NCBI RefSeq assembly: GCF_001517625.2
Contig: NZ_LN999828.1
Coordinates: forward strand, 884,303 to 948,302
Reading direction: 5' to 3'
Length of the DNA stretch: 64,000 bases
Source of the DNA: Clostridium sp. AT4
Lineage (GTDB): Bacteria > Bacillota > Clostridia > Lachnospirales > Lachnospiraceae
The translations under genes were made by a program, and so were the position numbers. Each line of letters begins with the position of its first letter. Position 1 is the first letter of the stretch. A model generated the notes under the pieces. It was not told where the DNA came from, searched no databases, and saw nothing but the letters and a program-made list of their open reading frames with translations. This document shows positions 1 to 8,741 of this stretch, in pieces.

Positions 1-907
1 ATACCCATTTCTGCAGGGCAGTCAGCGCCAGTATAATGATGAAAAAGATAATAGCGGCGGCTGATGCGTAGTGCACCTGAGAACGGTTGAAAAACATATC
101 GTAGATATAGTAAACAATGGTAATGGCACTGTTTCCGGGGCCGGCCCCGTTTCCTCCGAACATGGAGTAAACTTCATTGTAGGTCTTAAAGGCGTGAATG
201 ACCGATACAATGGTTACCATCCAGAAGGTAGAGGATAAAAGAGGCATGGTGATTCGGAAAAACACACGGGAAGGCGGAGTTTCGTCCATGCGTGCCGCCT
301 GATAATACTGAGGATCGATCTTTTGAAGTCCTGCCAGAAACAGAACGATCTTAAAGGCCATTCCGTTCCAGATCGTAAAGATCGTGACGGAAATGGTAGT
401 CAGATTGGGATCTGTAAGCCATTTCTGAGGCGGGAGGCCAAAAAAGCTTAAAACATGGTTGATGTAGCCATAGTCTGAGTGGAACAGCCACCGGAACACC
501 AGGCCGATGGCAATGGTGGAGGTTACATAGGGAAGGAAGTAGATCGTCTGAAACAGCCCTTTTCCTTTGCCCAGAGAGTTGATAAACAGGGCGCTTCCCA
601 GCGACAGGGCGATCGTAATAGGAACGCCGATAAAGGTGATGATCAGTGTGTTGCGTACCGCAGACCGAAAGGCTGGATCCTTTAACACATAGCGAAAAGA
701 AGCAAGACCAAAGCCTTTTCCTACATCGGTCAGATAGACATAGCTTTCATAAAAGCCCATCCGCAGGGTCATTATAATAGGGAAAAATACAAATACAGCT
801 AAAATAAGAGCTGCAGGAAGCAGATAAAAGTAAGCCTTCAGGCTGTATTCTGTATTTCCCAGCGGATTTTCAGGACGGGGCTTTCTGCAAAAACCTTTAA
901 CTTTCAT
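1..907 (-). CDS. ABC sugar permease (UgpA/MalF-like), partial
   Basis: Inner-membrane permease subunit of a carbohydrate ABC importer of the UgpA/MalF type. The reading frame is open from an ATG at 907 leftwards to the window edge (302 codons visible), so the C-terminus lies outside the window. The translation starts MKVKGFCRKP and shows a first membrane segment (AALILAVFVFFPII) and several more hydrophobic segments. A cytoplasmic EAA-type loop (QAARMDETPPSRVFFRITMP) matches the ATPase-contact motif with a degenerate DGA. The ATG follows an AGAGG ribosome site and overlaps the end of the upstream ATPase gene by 11 bp, so the two are co-transcribed and probably translationally coupled. Substrate is not decidable; glycerol-3-phosphate or a sugar are the family norms. 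Confidence 0.88.
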   Translation of the reverse strand, partial: MKVKGFCRKPRPENPLGNTEYSLKAYFYLLPAALILAVFVFFPIIMTLRMGFYESYVYLTDVGKGFGLASFRYVLKDPAFRSAVRNTLIITFIGVPITIALSLGSALFINSLGKGKGLFQTIYFLPYVTSTIAIGLVFRWLFHSDYGYINHVLSFFGLPPQKWLTDPNLTTISVTIFTIWNGMAFKIVLFLAGLQKIDPQYYQAARMDETPPSRVFFRITMPLLSSTFWMVTIVSVIHAFKTYNEVYSMFGGNGAGPGNSAITIVYYIYDMFFNRSQVHYASAAAIIFFIIILALTALQKWV

Positions 908-1958
908 AGGCTACCTCTGCATCGATCCGAGTTTCGTTTGCTTCATTAAACAGGTACAAAAGATCCTTGCGCTTTAAAGAGAGTTCGACCGTATCGCCGG
1001 TGCGGACCCGGTCTGTAATGCTTAAGAGCGCCTTGCCTTTTGCGCCTGTCAGGGTAAAACCGGCCAGTACATCACGGCCTCTCTGTTCCAAGGTTTCAAT
1101 TGTTACCCGTATTCCCGGTCCAGGCTCCCAGGCTTCCGGACGGATTCCTGTAAGTACGGTTCCGCTGGCGGTTGTGCGGATGGGAAGTGCATAGCTTTCT
1201 GAGAGGATCAGGCGTCCGTCTTTTATGGGAAAATGGAAAAAGTCAATGGGAGGATTTCCCATAAAGGATGCCACGAAACGGTTTACAGGCTGTAAGTACA
1301 TATCAATGGGAGCACACTGCTGCTGGATGATGCCCTTTTTCATCAGTACGATCTCGTCGGTGATGCTCATGGCTTCCTCCTGGTCATGGGTAACGAAAAT
1401 AGTGGTAACTCCCGTTTCCAGCTGGATGCGGCGGATTTCCTCCCGCATTTCCAGTCTGAGGCGCGCGTCCAGATTGGAGAGAGGTTCATCTAAAAGAAGG
1501 ATGTCCGGTTCTTTAATTAAAGCCCGTGCGATGGCAACCCTCTGCTGCTGGCCTCCTGAGAGCTGTCCCGGCTTTCTGGACAAAAGCTCCTCTACCTGCA
1601 CTAGCTTTGCCATCTGCTGCGTTTTTTGCTGGATGAGCTCTCTGTTTTCCTTGCGGTTTACCAGAGGAAAGGCGATATTCTGCGCAACTGTCATGTGGGG
1701 ATAAAGGGCATAATTCTGAAAAACAAGGCCGATTCCTCTTTTTTCCGGAGGAAGCTCTGTCACATCCCGGTCTCCGAAAAAGATCCTTCCGGAGGTGGGT
1801 TTTAATAAACCGGAGATGAGGTAAAGAAGGGTAGATTTGCCGCAGCCGCTGGGGCCTAAAAGTCCGGTGAGTTTTCCGTCTGAGATTGAAAAACTGCCGG
1901 TGTCAACGGCCTTTGTCCCGGAGAAATCCTTGACCAGGTCTACAAGTCGCAGTTCCAT
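897..1958 (-). CDS. ABC importer ATP-binding protein (MalK/UgpC-like)
   Basis: Cytoplasmic ATPase of the carbohydrate importer, 353 residues, a usual length for the MalK/UgpC family. In order it shows Walker A (GPSGCGKST, about residue 35), Q-loop (FQNYALYP), ABC signature (LSGGQQQR), Walker B (ILLLDEPLSNLD), the H-loop (FVTHDQEE) and a C-terminal TOBE-type regulatory region from about residue 235. It is the first gene of a leftward operon, followed by the permease with an 11-bp overlap. A GAGAGGAG ribosome site precedes the ATG. A sigma-A promoter lies about 50 bp upstream, and a DeoR-family regulator is transcribed divergently. MalK-type ATPases can be shared between several importers, so the substrate is left open. 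Confidence 0.93.
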   Translation of the reverse strand: MELRLVDLVKDFSGTKAVDTGSFSISDGKLTGLLGPSGCGKSTLLYLISGLLKPTSGRIFFGDRDVTELPPEKRGIGLVFQNYALYPHMTVAQNIAFPLVNRKENRELIQQKTQQMAKLVQVEELLSRKPGQLSGGQQQRVAIARALIKEPDILLLDEPLSNLDARLRLEMREEIRRIQLETGVTTIFVTHDQEEAMSITDEIVLMKKGIIQQQCAPIDMYLQPVNRFVASFMGNPPIDFFHFPIKDGRLILSESYALPIRTTASGTVLTGIRPEAWEPGPGIRVTIETLEQRGRDVLAGFTLTGAKGKALLSITDRVRTGDTVELSLKRKDLLYLFNEANETRIDAEVAYES

Positions 1959-2005
1959 TTTGTACTCCTCTCTGTTTGAAAAATGGTAAAATGTTGTATA
2001 AAAAT

Positions 2006-2034
2006 ATTGTAATTCTTATCATACTCATTGTCAA
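2006..2034 (-). promoter_or_regulatory. Sigma-A promoter of the leftward ABC operon
   Basis: On the minus strand, TTGACA (2029-2034) and TACAAT (2006-2011) are separated by exactly 17 bp. This would start transcription about 40-50 nt before the ATPase ATG. The flanking region is AT-rich. Confidence 0.7.
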
Positions 2035-2049
2035 TATTGCAAAATAAAA

Positions 2050-2075
2050 TTGATAAAATGATAAAATGCTATCAA
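2050..2075. promoter_or_regulatory. Inverted repeat, candidate DeoR operator
   Basis: TTGATA (2050-2055) and TATCAA (2070-2075) form an exact inverted repeat with a 14-bp spacer. It sits in the divergent region between the ABC operon and the DeoR gene, just upstream of the leftward promoter. DeoR-family repressors usually bind repeats next to their own gene. A TATAAT at 2177-2182 could be the -10 box of the regulator, although no good -35 is visible. Assignment is inferred from position only. Confidence 0.35.
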
Positions 2076-2219
2076 AAAATATGAAAAAATGTTATATTTA
2101 TGATGGATTGAATCATTATAGCAGAGGGAATTAAATGTTTTGATCATTTTATATCAGCAGCATAAAAATTTTTCAGTATAATACAAAAAAATACAGATTA
2201 GAAAAAGGAGGAAAACAGG

Positions 2220-2999
2220 ATGAGCGGCAGGAAAACAGACCGGCTGGACCGGATGAGAAAAATGCTGATGACGGAAAACGGGATTACCATCAGGGAGTTT
2301 GCAGGGAAGCTGGATGTGTCGGAGATTACCGTCCGAAGGGATTTAAAGCTCCTGGAAAAACTGGGCTGTCTGCGGCTGGTAAACGGAGTCGCCATATATC
2401 ATGCGGCAGAAAAAACGGCTCTGTACCCGGAGTACAATTTAAATGATGAGTGCCTGGTATTTCCGCAGAAAAAGGAGAGGATTGGAAGACGGGCGGCTTC
2501 TCTTATTGAAGCAAATGACGTAGTTGCCATTGACAGCGGATCTACGGCCGCCTATCTTGCCAGGGCTCTGCCCTATGATATCCATATGACGGTCCTGGCT
2601 TCCAGTTTTAATGTTCTTCTGGACTTAAATGACCATTACAACTGCGATATCATCTGTTCCGGCGGTTATCTTTATTCCAATACAAAGACCTTTTACTGTC
2701 CGGAGGGAATTTCCATGATAAACCGAACATGCATCAATAAGACCTTCATTACGGCAGCCGGCATCAGTGAAAAGATGAATGTTACCTGCATTGCCCCCCA
2801 TGAGATGGATTTAAAGAGAGCCCTGATGGAAAGCGGACAGACAAAAATACTTCTGGCGGATTCTTCCAAGTTTGGAAGGATTTTTCCAACAGCCTTTTCT
2901 CATCTGAAGGATTTTGACAGTATCATTACAGATGACGAGCTTTCTGATGAGTGGAGAAGCCTTATTGAGTCACAGGGGATCCACTTGTACTGCGAATAA
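2220..2999 (+). CDS. DeoR/GlpR-family transcriptional regulator
   Basis: A 259-residue DeoR-family regulator. The N-terminal winged helix-turn-helix (about residues 7-60; FAGKLDVSEITVRRDLKLLE is the recognition part) is followed by a DeoR C-terminal sugar-phosphate sensor domain with the phosphate-binding IDSGST motif near residue 103 and the family's typical LADSSKFGR stretch near residue 220. AAAGGAGG eight bases before the ATG fixes the start. It is divergent from the UgpA/UgpC-like importer, so it probably represses that operon and responds to the phosphorylated import product. The inducer is not identifiable from sequence. Confidence 0.9.
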   Translation: MSGRKTDRLDRMRKMLMTENGITIREFAGKLDVSEITVRRDLKLLEKLGCLRLVNGVAIYHAAEKTALYPEYNLNDECLVFPQKKERIGRRAASLIEANDVVAIDSGSTAAYLARALPYDIHMTVLASSFNVLLDLNDHYNCDIICSGGYLYSNTKTFYCPEGISMINRTCINKTFITAAGISEKMNVTCIAPHEMDLKRALMESGQTKILLADSSKFGRIFPTAFSHLKDFDSIITDDELSDEWRSLIESQGIHLYCE

Positions 3000-3057
3000 A
3001 AAGTCTTTATCACACGGACAAATGTGCTCAGTACACAAAGTTTCTGAGTAAAAACTA

Positions 3058-3086
3058 TTGACTTTTTTATAGAAGTGGGATATCAT
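3058..3086 (+). promoter_or_regulatory. Sigma-A promoter of lysC
   Basis: TTGACT (3058-3063) and TATCAT (3081-3086) with a 17-bp spacer. The predicted start near 3093 leaves a leader of only about 40 nt, which leaves no room for a lysine riboswitch. Confidence 0.75.
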
Positions 3087-3135
3087 TTCCAGAAAGCATT
3101 ACCTTCGAAAATGTGGCAAGAGGAGATCTACGATT

Positions 3136-4455
3136 ATGAAGAAAGTGTCTAAATTCGGCGGCAGTTCACTGGCCAGTGCAAAGCAGTTTAAAAAGGTGGG
3201 AGATATCATCCGGGCAGATAAGTCAAGGAGGTATGTGGTTCCCTCCGCACCGGGAAAACGCAATGACAAGGACGAAAAGGTAACGGATATGCTCTATGCA
3301 TGCTATGATGCAGCATCTGAGGGGCGTTCCTATAAAAAGATCCTGGAGAAAATCCGAGGCCGGTATGAGGAGATTATCGAGGGCCTGGATTTAAACCTGA
3401 ATCTGGACCATGAGTTTGCAAAACTGGAGGAGAATTTTCTTGCCGGGGCAGGCAGGGATTATGCTGCTTCCAGAGGAGAGTATTTAAACGGTATTGTGAT
3501 AGCAAATTATCTGGGATATGAATTTATTGACGCTGCAGAGGTGATTTTCTTTGATGAGCAGGGAAACTTTGAGGCAGATCTGACCGATAAAGAGCTTTCT
3601 GAGCGTCTGTCCCATGTGGAACGGGCTGTGGTTCCGGGCTTTTACGGTTCCCGTCCGGATGGGAGCATAAAGACCTTTTCCAGAGGCGGTTCCGATGTGA
3701 CGGGCTCCATTGTGGCAAAAGCGGTTCATGCAGATCTGTATGAGAACTGGACGGATGTATCCGGCTTTCTGGTGGCAGACCCAAGGATTGTAGAGGATCC
3801 GGAGGTAATCGAGACCATTACATACAGAGAACTCCGGGAGCTTTCCTATATGGGAGCAAGCGTTCTTCATGAGGATGCGATCTTCCCTGTAAGAAAAGAG
3901 GGGATCCCCATTAATATCCGCAATACCAACCGTCCGGAGGATAAGGGAACGCTGATCGTAGAAACGACCTGCCGCAAGCCGCGCCACACGATCACAGGCG
4001 TAGCGGGAAAGAAGGGCTTCTGCGCCATCAACATTGAAAAGGCCATGATGAATACAGAGGTGGGCTTTGGGAGAAAGGTCTTAAGCGTGTTTGAAAAGTC
4101 AGGTATTTCTTTTGAGCATATGCCTTCCGGTATCGATACGATGACAATTTTTGTTCATCAGTCTGAGTTTGAGGATCATGAGCAGTCTGTGATCGCAGGA
4201 ATCCACCGGGCTGTTGAGCCGGATGTGGTGGAGCTGGAATCCGATCTGGCTCTGATCGCTGTGGTTGGAAGAGGCATGCGCTCTAATCGCGGGACAGCAG
4301 GCCGTGTGTTCTCCGCCCTGGCTCATGCAAGAGTGAATGTAAAGATGATCGATCAGGGTTCCAGTGAGTGGAATATTATCATCGGCGTTAAGAATGATGA
4401 CTTTGAGAAAGCAATTCGGGCCATCTATGATATTTTTGTACTGGCAGATCTGTAG
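3136..4455 (+). CDS. lysC: Aspartate kinase
   Basis: Aspartokinase catalyses ATP-dependent phosphorylation of aspartate, the first step towards lysine/diaminopimelate, threonine and methionine. The 439-residue protein begins with the kinase KFGGSS motif (residues 6-11), has the KVTDM and FSRGGSDVTGS substrate/nucleotide loops, and ends with two ACT-type regulatory domains (from about residue 300; VGRGMRSNRG is the second). AGGAG lies ten bases before the ATG, and a clear promoter lies upstream. It is followed by a GC-rich hairpin and therefore forms a single-gene unit. Monofunctional clostridial-type enzyme, not fused to homoserine dehydrogenase. Confidence 0.95.
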   Translation: MKKVSKFGGSSLASAKQFKKVGDIIRADKSRRYVVPSAPGKRNDKDEKVTDMLYACYDAASEGRSYKKILEKIRGRYEEIIEGLDLNLNLDHEFAKLEENFLAGAGRDYAASRGEYLNGIVIANYLGYEFIDAAEVIFFDEQGNFEADLTDKELSERLSHVERAVVPGFYGSRPDGSIKTFSRGGSDVTGSIVAKAVHADLYENWTDVSGFLVADPRIVEDPEVIETITYRELRELSYMGASVLHEDAIFPVRKEGIPINIRNTNRPEDKGTLIVETTCRKPRHTITGVAGKKGFCAINIEKAMMNTEVGFGRKVLSVFEKSGISFEHMPSGIDTMTIFVHQSEFEDHEQSVIAGIHRAVEPDVVELESDLALIAVVGRGMRSNRGTAGRVFSALAHARVNVKMIDQGSSEWNIIIGVKNDDFEKAIRAIYDIFVLADL

Positions 4456-4479
4456 GGATCGGCCGGGAGTTATACAGTG

Positions 4480-4518
4480 AAAACAGCCCGGGCGGGATTT
4501 TTTGGCCTGGGCCGTTTT
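4480..4518 (+). terminator. Terminator after lysC
   Basis: AAAACAGCCCGGGC (4480-4493) pairs with GCCTGGGCCGTTTT (4505-4518), with one G-T pair and one mismatch. The A-rich start and T-rich end make it potentially bidirectional. Confidence 0.65.
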
Positions 4519-4591
4519 ATTTGATGGAAAAATGTGGTATACTTACGTTCAACACAGAATATATGCCGCGGCAGAGAACAAGAGAGGATTC

Positions 4592-5890
4592 ATGAATAAA
4601 GAAAAGCATATTATCATCGCAGGCGGAGGTGCGGCAGGAATGATTGCCGCAGTAGCCGCTGCAAGAGAGGGCTGTAAAGTCAGCCTGTATGAAAAAAATG
4701 AAAAGCTGGGAAAGAAGCTGTTTATTACAGGAAAGGGACGTTGCAATGTGACAAATGCCTGTGATATGGAAGAACTTTTTGGAGCCGTTGTGACAAACCG
4801 CAAGTTTTTGTTCAGCAGCTTTTACGGCTTTACCAATGAGGACGTGATGGAGCTGTTTGAGGAGGCGGGGCTGCCTCTTAAAATCGAGCGCGGAAACCGT
4901 GTGTTCCCCTGCTCCGATCATTCTTCCGATGTGATTGCCGCTCTGGAGCGGATGATGCGCCAGGCAGGTGTAAAGGTATACTTAAGGCAGGAGATTAAGG
5001 GGCTGGCAGTGCGAAGCGAAGAGGATACGGATACCGGAGCGGTCCGGCAGGTCTGTTGCGGGATCTGTCTGGAAGGGCCGGACGGAAAGGAAAAAGAGGT
5101 GCCGGCGGATCGTGTGATCCTGGCTACGGGAGGTGTTTCCTACCCGTCTACCGGATCCACAGGGGACGGACATGCATGGGCTAAAATGCTGGGCCATAAA
5201 GTGACGGATCTTCTTCCGGCCCTGGTTCCCTTTGAAGCGGCGGAGAAAGAGGAGGTAAAGGCTCTTCAGGGGCTTTCTCTTAAAAATATTGAAATTGCTG
5301 TCTATAACGGGAAAAAGGAGCTTTACCGGGAATTTGGCGAGATGCTGTTTACGCATTTCGGAGTCAGCGGCCCCGTGATCTTAAGCGCCAGCTCCTTCTG
5401 TGCAAAGGCGGTGTCAAAGGGGGCCTTAAAGCTGGTTATCGATTTAAAACCGGCTCTTTCAGGAGAACAGCTGGATGAGCGTATCCTGAGGGATTTTGCA
5501 GAAGCGAAAAACAGGCAGTTTAAAAACAGCTTAAGTCATCTTTATCCTGCAAAGCTGATTCCGGAGATTATCCGCCGCAGCGGTATTGACCCGGATAAGC
5601 AGGTCAATGAGATCACCAGACAGGAACGGCGCAGGCTGGTGGAAGCTACAAAGGGACTTACCTTTACGCTCACCGGTCTTCGTCCGTTTAAGGAGGCTAT
5701 TATTACCCAGGGAGGCATCAGCGTGAAGGAGACGGATCCTTCCACCATGGAGTCAAAACGGGTAAAGGGTCTGTATTTTGCAGGAGAGCTTCTGGATCTT
5801 GACGCAGTAACCGGAGGTTTTAATCTGCAGATTGCCTGGTCTACGGGCTGGCAGGCGGGAAAGGCTGCGGCTAAGGACACAACCCTATAA
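4592..5890 (+). CDS. HI0933/YhiN-family FAD-dependent oxidoreductase
   Basis: A 432-residue flavoprotein of the HI0933/YhiN (BaiN-like, aminoacetone oxidase-type) family. An N-terminal FAD-binding Rossmann motif (IIAGGGAAGMIAAVAA, residues 7-22) is followed by the family's GKGRCNVTN motif and, near the C-terminus, the second FAD contact (LYFAGELLDLDAVTGGFNLQ). The start is placed at 4592, because AGAGAGGA precedes this ATG while an earlier in-frame ATG (4502) sits inside the lysC terminator. A TATACT -10 element is visible at 4538-4543. It is 15 bp upstream of cmk and probably co-transcribed with it. The physiological substrate is unknown for most members. Confidence 0.85.
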   Translation: MNKEKHIIIAGGGAAGMIAAVAAAREGCKVSLYEKNEKLGKKLFITGKGRCNVTNACDMEELFGAVVTNRKFLFSSFYGFTNEDVMELFEEAGLPLKIERGNRVFPCSDHSSDVIAALERMMRQAGVKVYLRQEIKGLAVRSEEDTDTGAVRQVCCGICLEGPDGKEKEVPADRVILATGGVSYPSTGSTGDGHAWAKMLGHKVTDLLPALVPFEAAEKEEVKALQGLSLKNIEIAVYNGKKELYREFGEMLFTHFGVSGPVILSASSFCAKAVSKGALKLVIDLKPALSGEQLDERILRDFAEAKNRQFKNSLSHLYPAKLIPEIIRRSGIDPDKQVNEITRQERRRLVEATKGLTFTLTGLRPFKEAIITQGGISVKETDPSTMESKRVKGLYFAGELLDLDAVTGGFNLQIAWSTGWQAGKAAAKDTTL

Positions 5891-5905
5891 TAACAGGAGG
5901 AAACA

Positions 5906-6619
5906 ATGGAACACTTTAATATTGCAATTGACGGACCTGCGGGAGCAGGAAAAAGTACCATCGCAAAGCTGGCTGCAAAACGCCTGGGTTTTGTATACGT
6001 TGACACCGGGGCCATGTACCGCACCATAGCGCTGCATATTTTAAGAGAAGGCATCGATCCTCAGGATGAGGCGGCAGTCAGCGCAGCCTGCAGAAATGTA
6101 AATGTAACGATCGCCTATAAAGACGGCGTCCAGCAGGTTCTTTTAAATGGGGAAAATGTTTCCGGCCTGATCCGCGCCGAGGAGGTGGGAAAGACGGCTT
6201 CCGCCACCTCTGGCTATCTTCCTGTGAGAGAAAAGCTGGTGGAGCTTCAAAAGGAGCTTGCAAAGCGGGAAAATGTTGTTATGGACGGAAGGGATATCGG
6301 AACCTGTGTGCTTCCCGATGCTCCGGCTAAGATTTATCTGACTGCATCTGTAAAGGTACGGGCCGAGAGACGTTATAAGGAGCTGACAGAGAAGGGCATT
6401 GACGCTGATTTAAGGGAGATTGAGCGGGATATCGAAAGCCGGGATTATCAGGATATGCACAGAGAGCATTCTCCGCTTATGCAGGCAGAGGATGCGGTTT
6501 TGCTTGACAGCTCAGATATGACTCTGGATGAGGTGGTACGGGCTATCTTTGTTATTGCGGCAGAGAAGGGCTGCAGCGCAGCTGTCAGTGCTCTTGGAAA
6601 TAAGGGGGAGGACAGATGA
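5906..6619 (+). CDS. cmk: Cytidylate kinase
   Basis: CMP/dCMP kinase that converts CMP and dCMP to diphosphates with ATP. The 237-residue protein has the P-loop DGPAGAGKST (residues 9-18), the CMP-binding DTGAMYRT segment, the DGRDIGT motif and the YxDMHREHSP lid region typical of Cmk. AGGAGG precedes the ATG. The stop codon overlaps the ATG of the next gene (ATGA), so translation is coupled to ispH-rpsA. The cmk-ispH-S1 order is a recurrent clostridial arrangement. Confidence 0.95.
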   Translation: MEHFNIAIDGPAGAGKSTIAKLAAKRLGFVYVDTGAMYRTIALHILREGIDPQDEAAVSAACRNVNVTIAYKDGVQQVLLNGENVSGLIRAEEVGKTASATSGYLPVREKLVELQKELAKRENVVMDGRDIGTCVLPDAPAKIYLTASVKVRAERRYKELTEKGIDADLREIERDIESRDYQDMHREHSPLMQAEDAVLLDSSDMTLDEVVRAIFVIAAEKGCSAAVSALGNKGEDR

Positions 6620-8634
6620 ATGCGCAGGTAAAAGGGGCTGCTTCTTTTGAAATTCCGGAGGGCCGTACGGTCACCGTGGCAAAGACGGCCGGGTTTTGCT
6701 TTGGTGTAGAGCGGGCGGTAAATCAGGTATATGAACAGATTAAGGCAGTGAAAGAGGGAAAGGCAGAAGGCCCCATTTATACCTACGGTCCCATTATCCA
6801 CAATGAAGAAGTGGTACGGGACTTAGAGGAAAAGGGCGTAACCGTTCTGGACACAGAGGAGGATTTAAAAGCTCTTCCTGAGGGAAAGGGGACAGTTATT
6901 ATCCGTTCCCACGGCGTCAGCCGCCATATCTATGATATTTTAAAAGAGCGCGGGATCCGGATCGCAGACGCCACCTGTCCCTTTGTAAAGAAGATCCACC
7001 GCATTGTAGATGAGCATGCGGCGGCTGGGGATGCGGTTGTTATCATAGGAAGTCCTTTTCATCCGGAGGTGGAGGGTATAAGAGGCTGGGGCAATACATA
7101 CACCACAGTGATTGAGAATGAGGCGGAAGCGCAAAATTATGTGGTTCCGGAGGGGAAAAAGCTGTGCGTAGTGTCTCAGACGACATTTAATTACAACAAA
7201 TTTCAAGATTTAGTTGAAAAAATTTTAAAAAAGGGTTATGATAGTAGTGTTTTAAATACGATTTGCAATGCAACACAGGAAAGACAAGTGGAGGCAGCGA
7301 AGATCGCCTCTCGGGTGGACGCCATGATCGTTATTGGCGGCAGGCATTCTTCCAACACCCAGAAGCTTTACGAAATCTGTCTCAAGGAATGTAAGAACAC
7401 CTTTTACATTCAGACACTCGGCGATTTAGATCCTGACAGTGTATCTTCTGTGCGCAGCGTAGGTATTACAGCTGGGGCATCCACCCCAAAAAAGATTATT
7501 GAGGAGGTTCATACCAGAATGGCAGAGCAGAGTTTTGCAGAGTTATTAAAGGAAGAGGAAGAATCAACCAAACCAATACGTACAGGAGAGATAGTCACCG
7601 GTCAGGTCATCGAAGTGAGCAAAGATGAGATTATTCTGAGCATCGCGGGCAACAAGTCCGAGGGCGTTATCACCCGCGACGAGTACAGCAACGATAACAG
7701 TGTGGATCTGACTACAAAAGTACAGATTGGTGAAGAGATGGAAGCTAAGGTTATCAAGTTAAATGACGGCGTAGGCATGGTTTCCTTATCTTTCAAGCGT
7801 ATGGCAGCCGACAGAGGCAACAAGCGTCTGGAGGAGGCATTTGAAAATCAGGAGGTTTTAACTTCCAAGGTTACTCAGGTATTAGACGGCGGATTAAGCG
7901 TTGAGGTTGAGGGCGCAAGAGTATTTATTCCAGCCAGCCTTGTATCTGATACTTATGAGAAGGATCTGTCCAAGTACGCAGATCAGGACATCCAGTTCGT
8001 GATCACAGAGTTTAATCCAAAGAGAAGACGTATCATCGGCGACAGAAAGCAGCTTTTAGTTGCTGAGAAGGCAAAGCTGAAGGAAGAGTTATTTGCACGT
8101 ATCCAGCCAGGTGATAAGGTTGAGGGTACTGTAAAGAACGTAACAGACTTTGGTGCATTTATCGATCTGGGCGGCGCTGACGGCCTGCTTCACATCTCTG
8201 AGATGAGCTGGGGCCGTGTAGAGAATCCTAAGAAGGTATTCAAGTCCGGTGATCGGGTAACTGTTCTGATCAAGGATATCCAGGGCGAGAAGATCGCATT
8301 AAGCTTAAAGTTCCCGGAGGCAAATCCATGGGCACAGGCTGCTGAGAAGTATGCAGCAGGCAATGTGGTAACAGGCCGCGTAGCACGTATGACTGATTTT
8401 GGCGCATTCGTTGAGTTAGAGCCAGGCGTAGACGCGCTGCTTCATGTTTCCCAAATTTCCAGAGAGCATATCGAGAAGCCATCTGATGTATTAAAGATCG
8501 GACAGGAGATTGAGGCTAAGGTCGTTGATTTCAACGAGGACGATCACAAGATCAGCTTAAGCGTAAAGGCTCTCCTTGCAGCTCCTCAGAATGAGGATGT
8601 TGCTGATGTAGACATCGATTCCTATTCCAACTAA
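6616..8634 (+). CDS. ispH-rpsA: IspH-ribosomal protein S1 fusion
   Basis: A 672-residue fusion. Residues 17-300 are 4-hydroxy-3-methylbut-2-enyl diphosphate reductase, the last enzyme of the MEP isoprenoid pathway, with the three iron-sulfur ligands Cys28, Cys121 and Cys217 and the substrate histidines His62, His99 and His149. Residues 325-652 hold four S1 RNA-binding domains (about 325-394, 411-478, 498-565, 582-652). The IspH part is complete, so this is a true fusion and not a missed stop. The start overlaps the cmk stop. Met302 (7519) looks like the old start of a separate S1 gene: it is followed by a residue run typical of free S1 N-termini, has AGGAGG at 7502-7507, and a sigma-A-like promoter lies upstream at 7214. 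A terminator follows the gene. Confidence 0.95.
   Translation: MNAQVKGAASFEIPEGRTVTVAKTAGFCFGVERAVNQVYEQIKAVKEGKAEGPIYTYGPIIHNEEVVRDLEEKGVTVLDTEEDLKALPEGKGTVIIRSHGVSRHIYDILKERGIRIADATCPFVKKIHRIVDEHAAAGDAVVIIGSPFHPEVEGIRGWGNTYTTVIENEAEAQNYVVPEGKKLCVVSQTTFNYNKFQDLVEKILKKGYDSSVLNTICNATQERQVEAAKIASRVDAMIVIGGRHSSNTQKLYEICLKECKNTFYIQTLGDLDPDSVSSVRSVGITAGASTPKKIIEEVHTRMAEQSFAELLKEEEESTKPIRTGEIVTGQVIEVSKDEIILSIAGNKSEGVITRDEYSNDNSVDLTTKVQIGEEMEAKVIKLNDGVGMVSLSFKRMAADRGNKRLEEAFENQEVLTSKVTQVLDGGLSVEVEGARVFIPASLVSDTYEKDLSKYADQDIQFVITEFNPKRRRIIGDRKQLLVAEKAKLKEELFARIQPGDKVEGTVKNVTDFGAFIDLGGADGLLHISEMSWGRVENPKKVFKSGDRVTVLIKDIQGEKIALSLKFPEANPWAQAAEKYAAGNVVTGRVARMTDFGAFVELEPGVDALLHVSQISREHIEKPSDVLKIGQEIEAKVVDFNEDDHKISLSVKALLAAPQNEDVADVDIDSYSN
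7214..7242 (+). promoter_or_regulatory. Internal promoter inside ispH, upstream of S1
   Basis: TTGAAA (7214-7219) and TATGAT (7237-7242) are spaced by 17 bp within a locally AT-rich part of the IspH coding region. A transcript starting here would encode the S1 domains from the ATG at 7519 but not a functional IspH. Coding constraint could produce the match by chance. Confidence 0.45.
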
Positions 8635-8657
8635 CAGCCAATAAGGCATGAAATAAT

Positions 8658-8690
8658 AAGGCCCTGCGGATTTTCCGCGGGGCCTTGTTG
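8658..8690. terminator. Terminator between ispH-rpsA and the two-component pair
   Basis: AAGGCCC-TGCGGA, a TTTT loop, then TCCGCG-GGGCCTT (8658-8686) with a T-rich tail. The genes on both sides converge here, and the hairpin can serve both strands. Confidence 0.8.
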
Positions 8691-8741
8691 TAGTATGGTG
8701 CGCCTAGCGGCGTATGCACAGCAGAAAATTTTCGATGTATT

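Noticed and set aside
3000-3135. Lysine riboswitch upstream of lysC
   Set aside because: The promoter at 3058-3086 leaves a leader of only about 40 nt, too short for an L-box, and no L-box motifs are seen.
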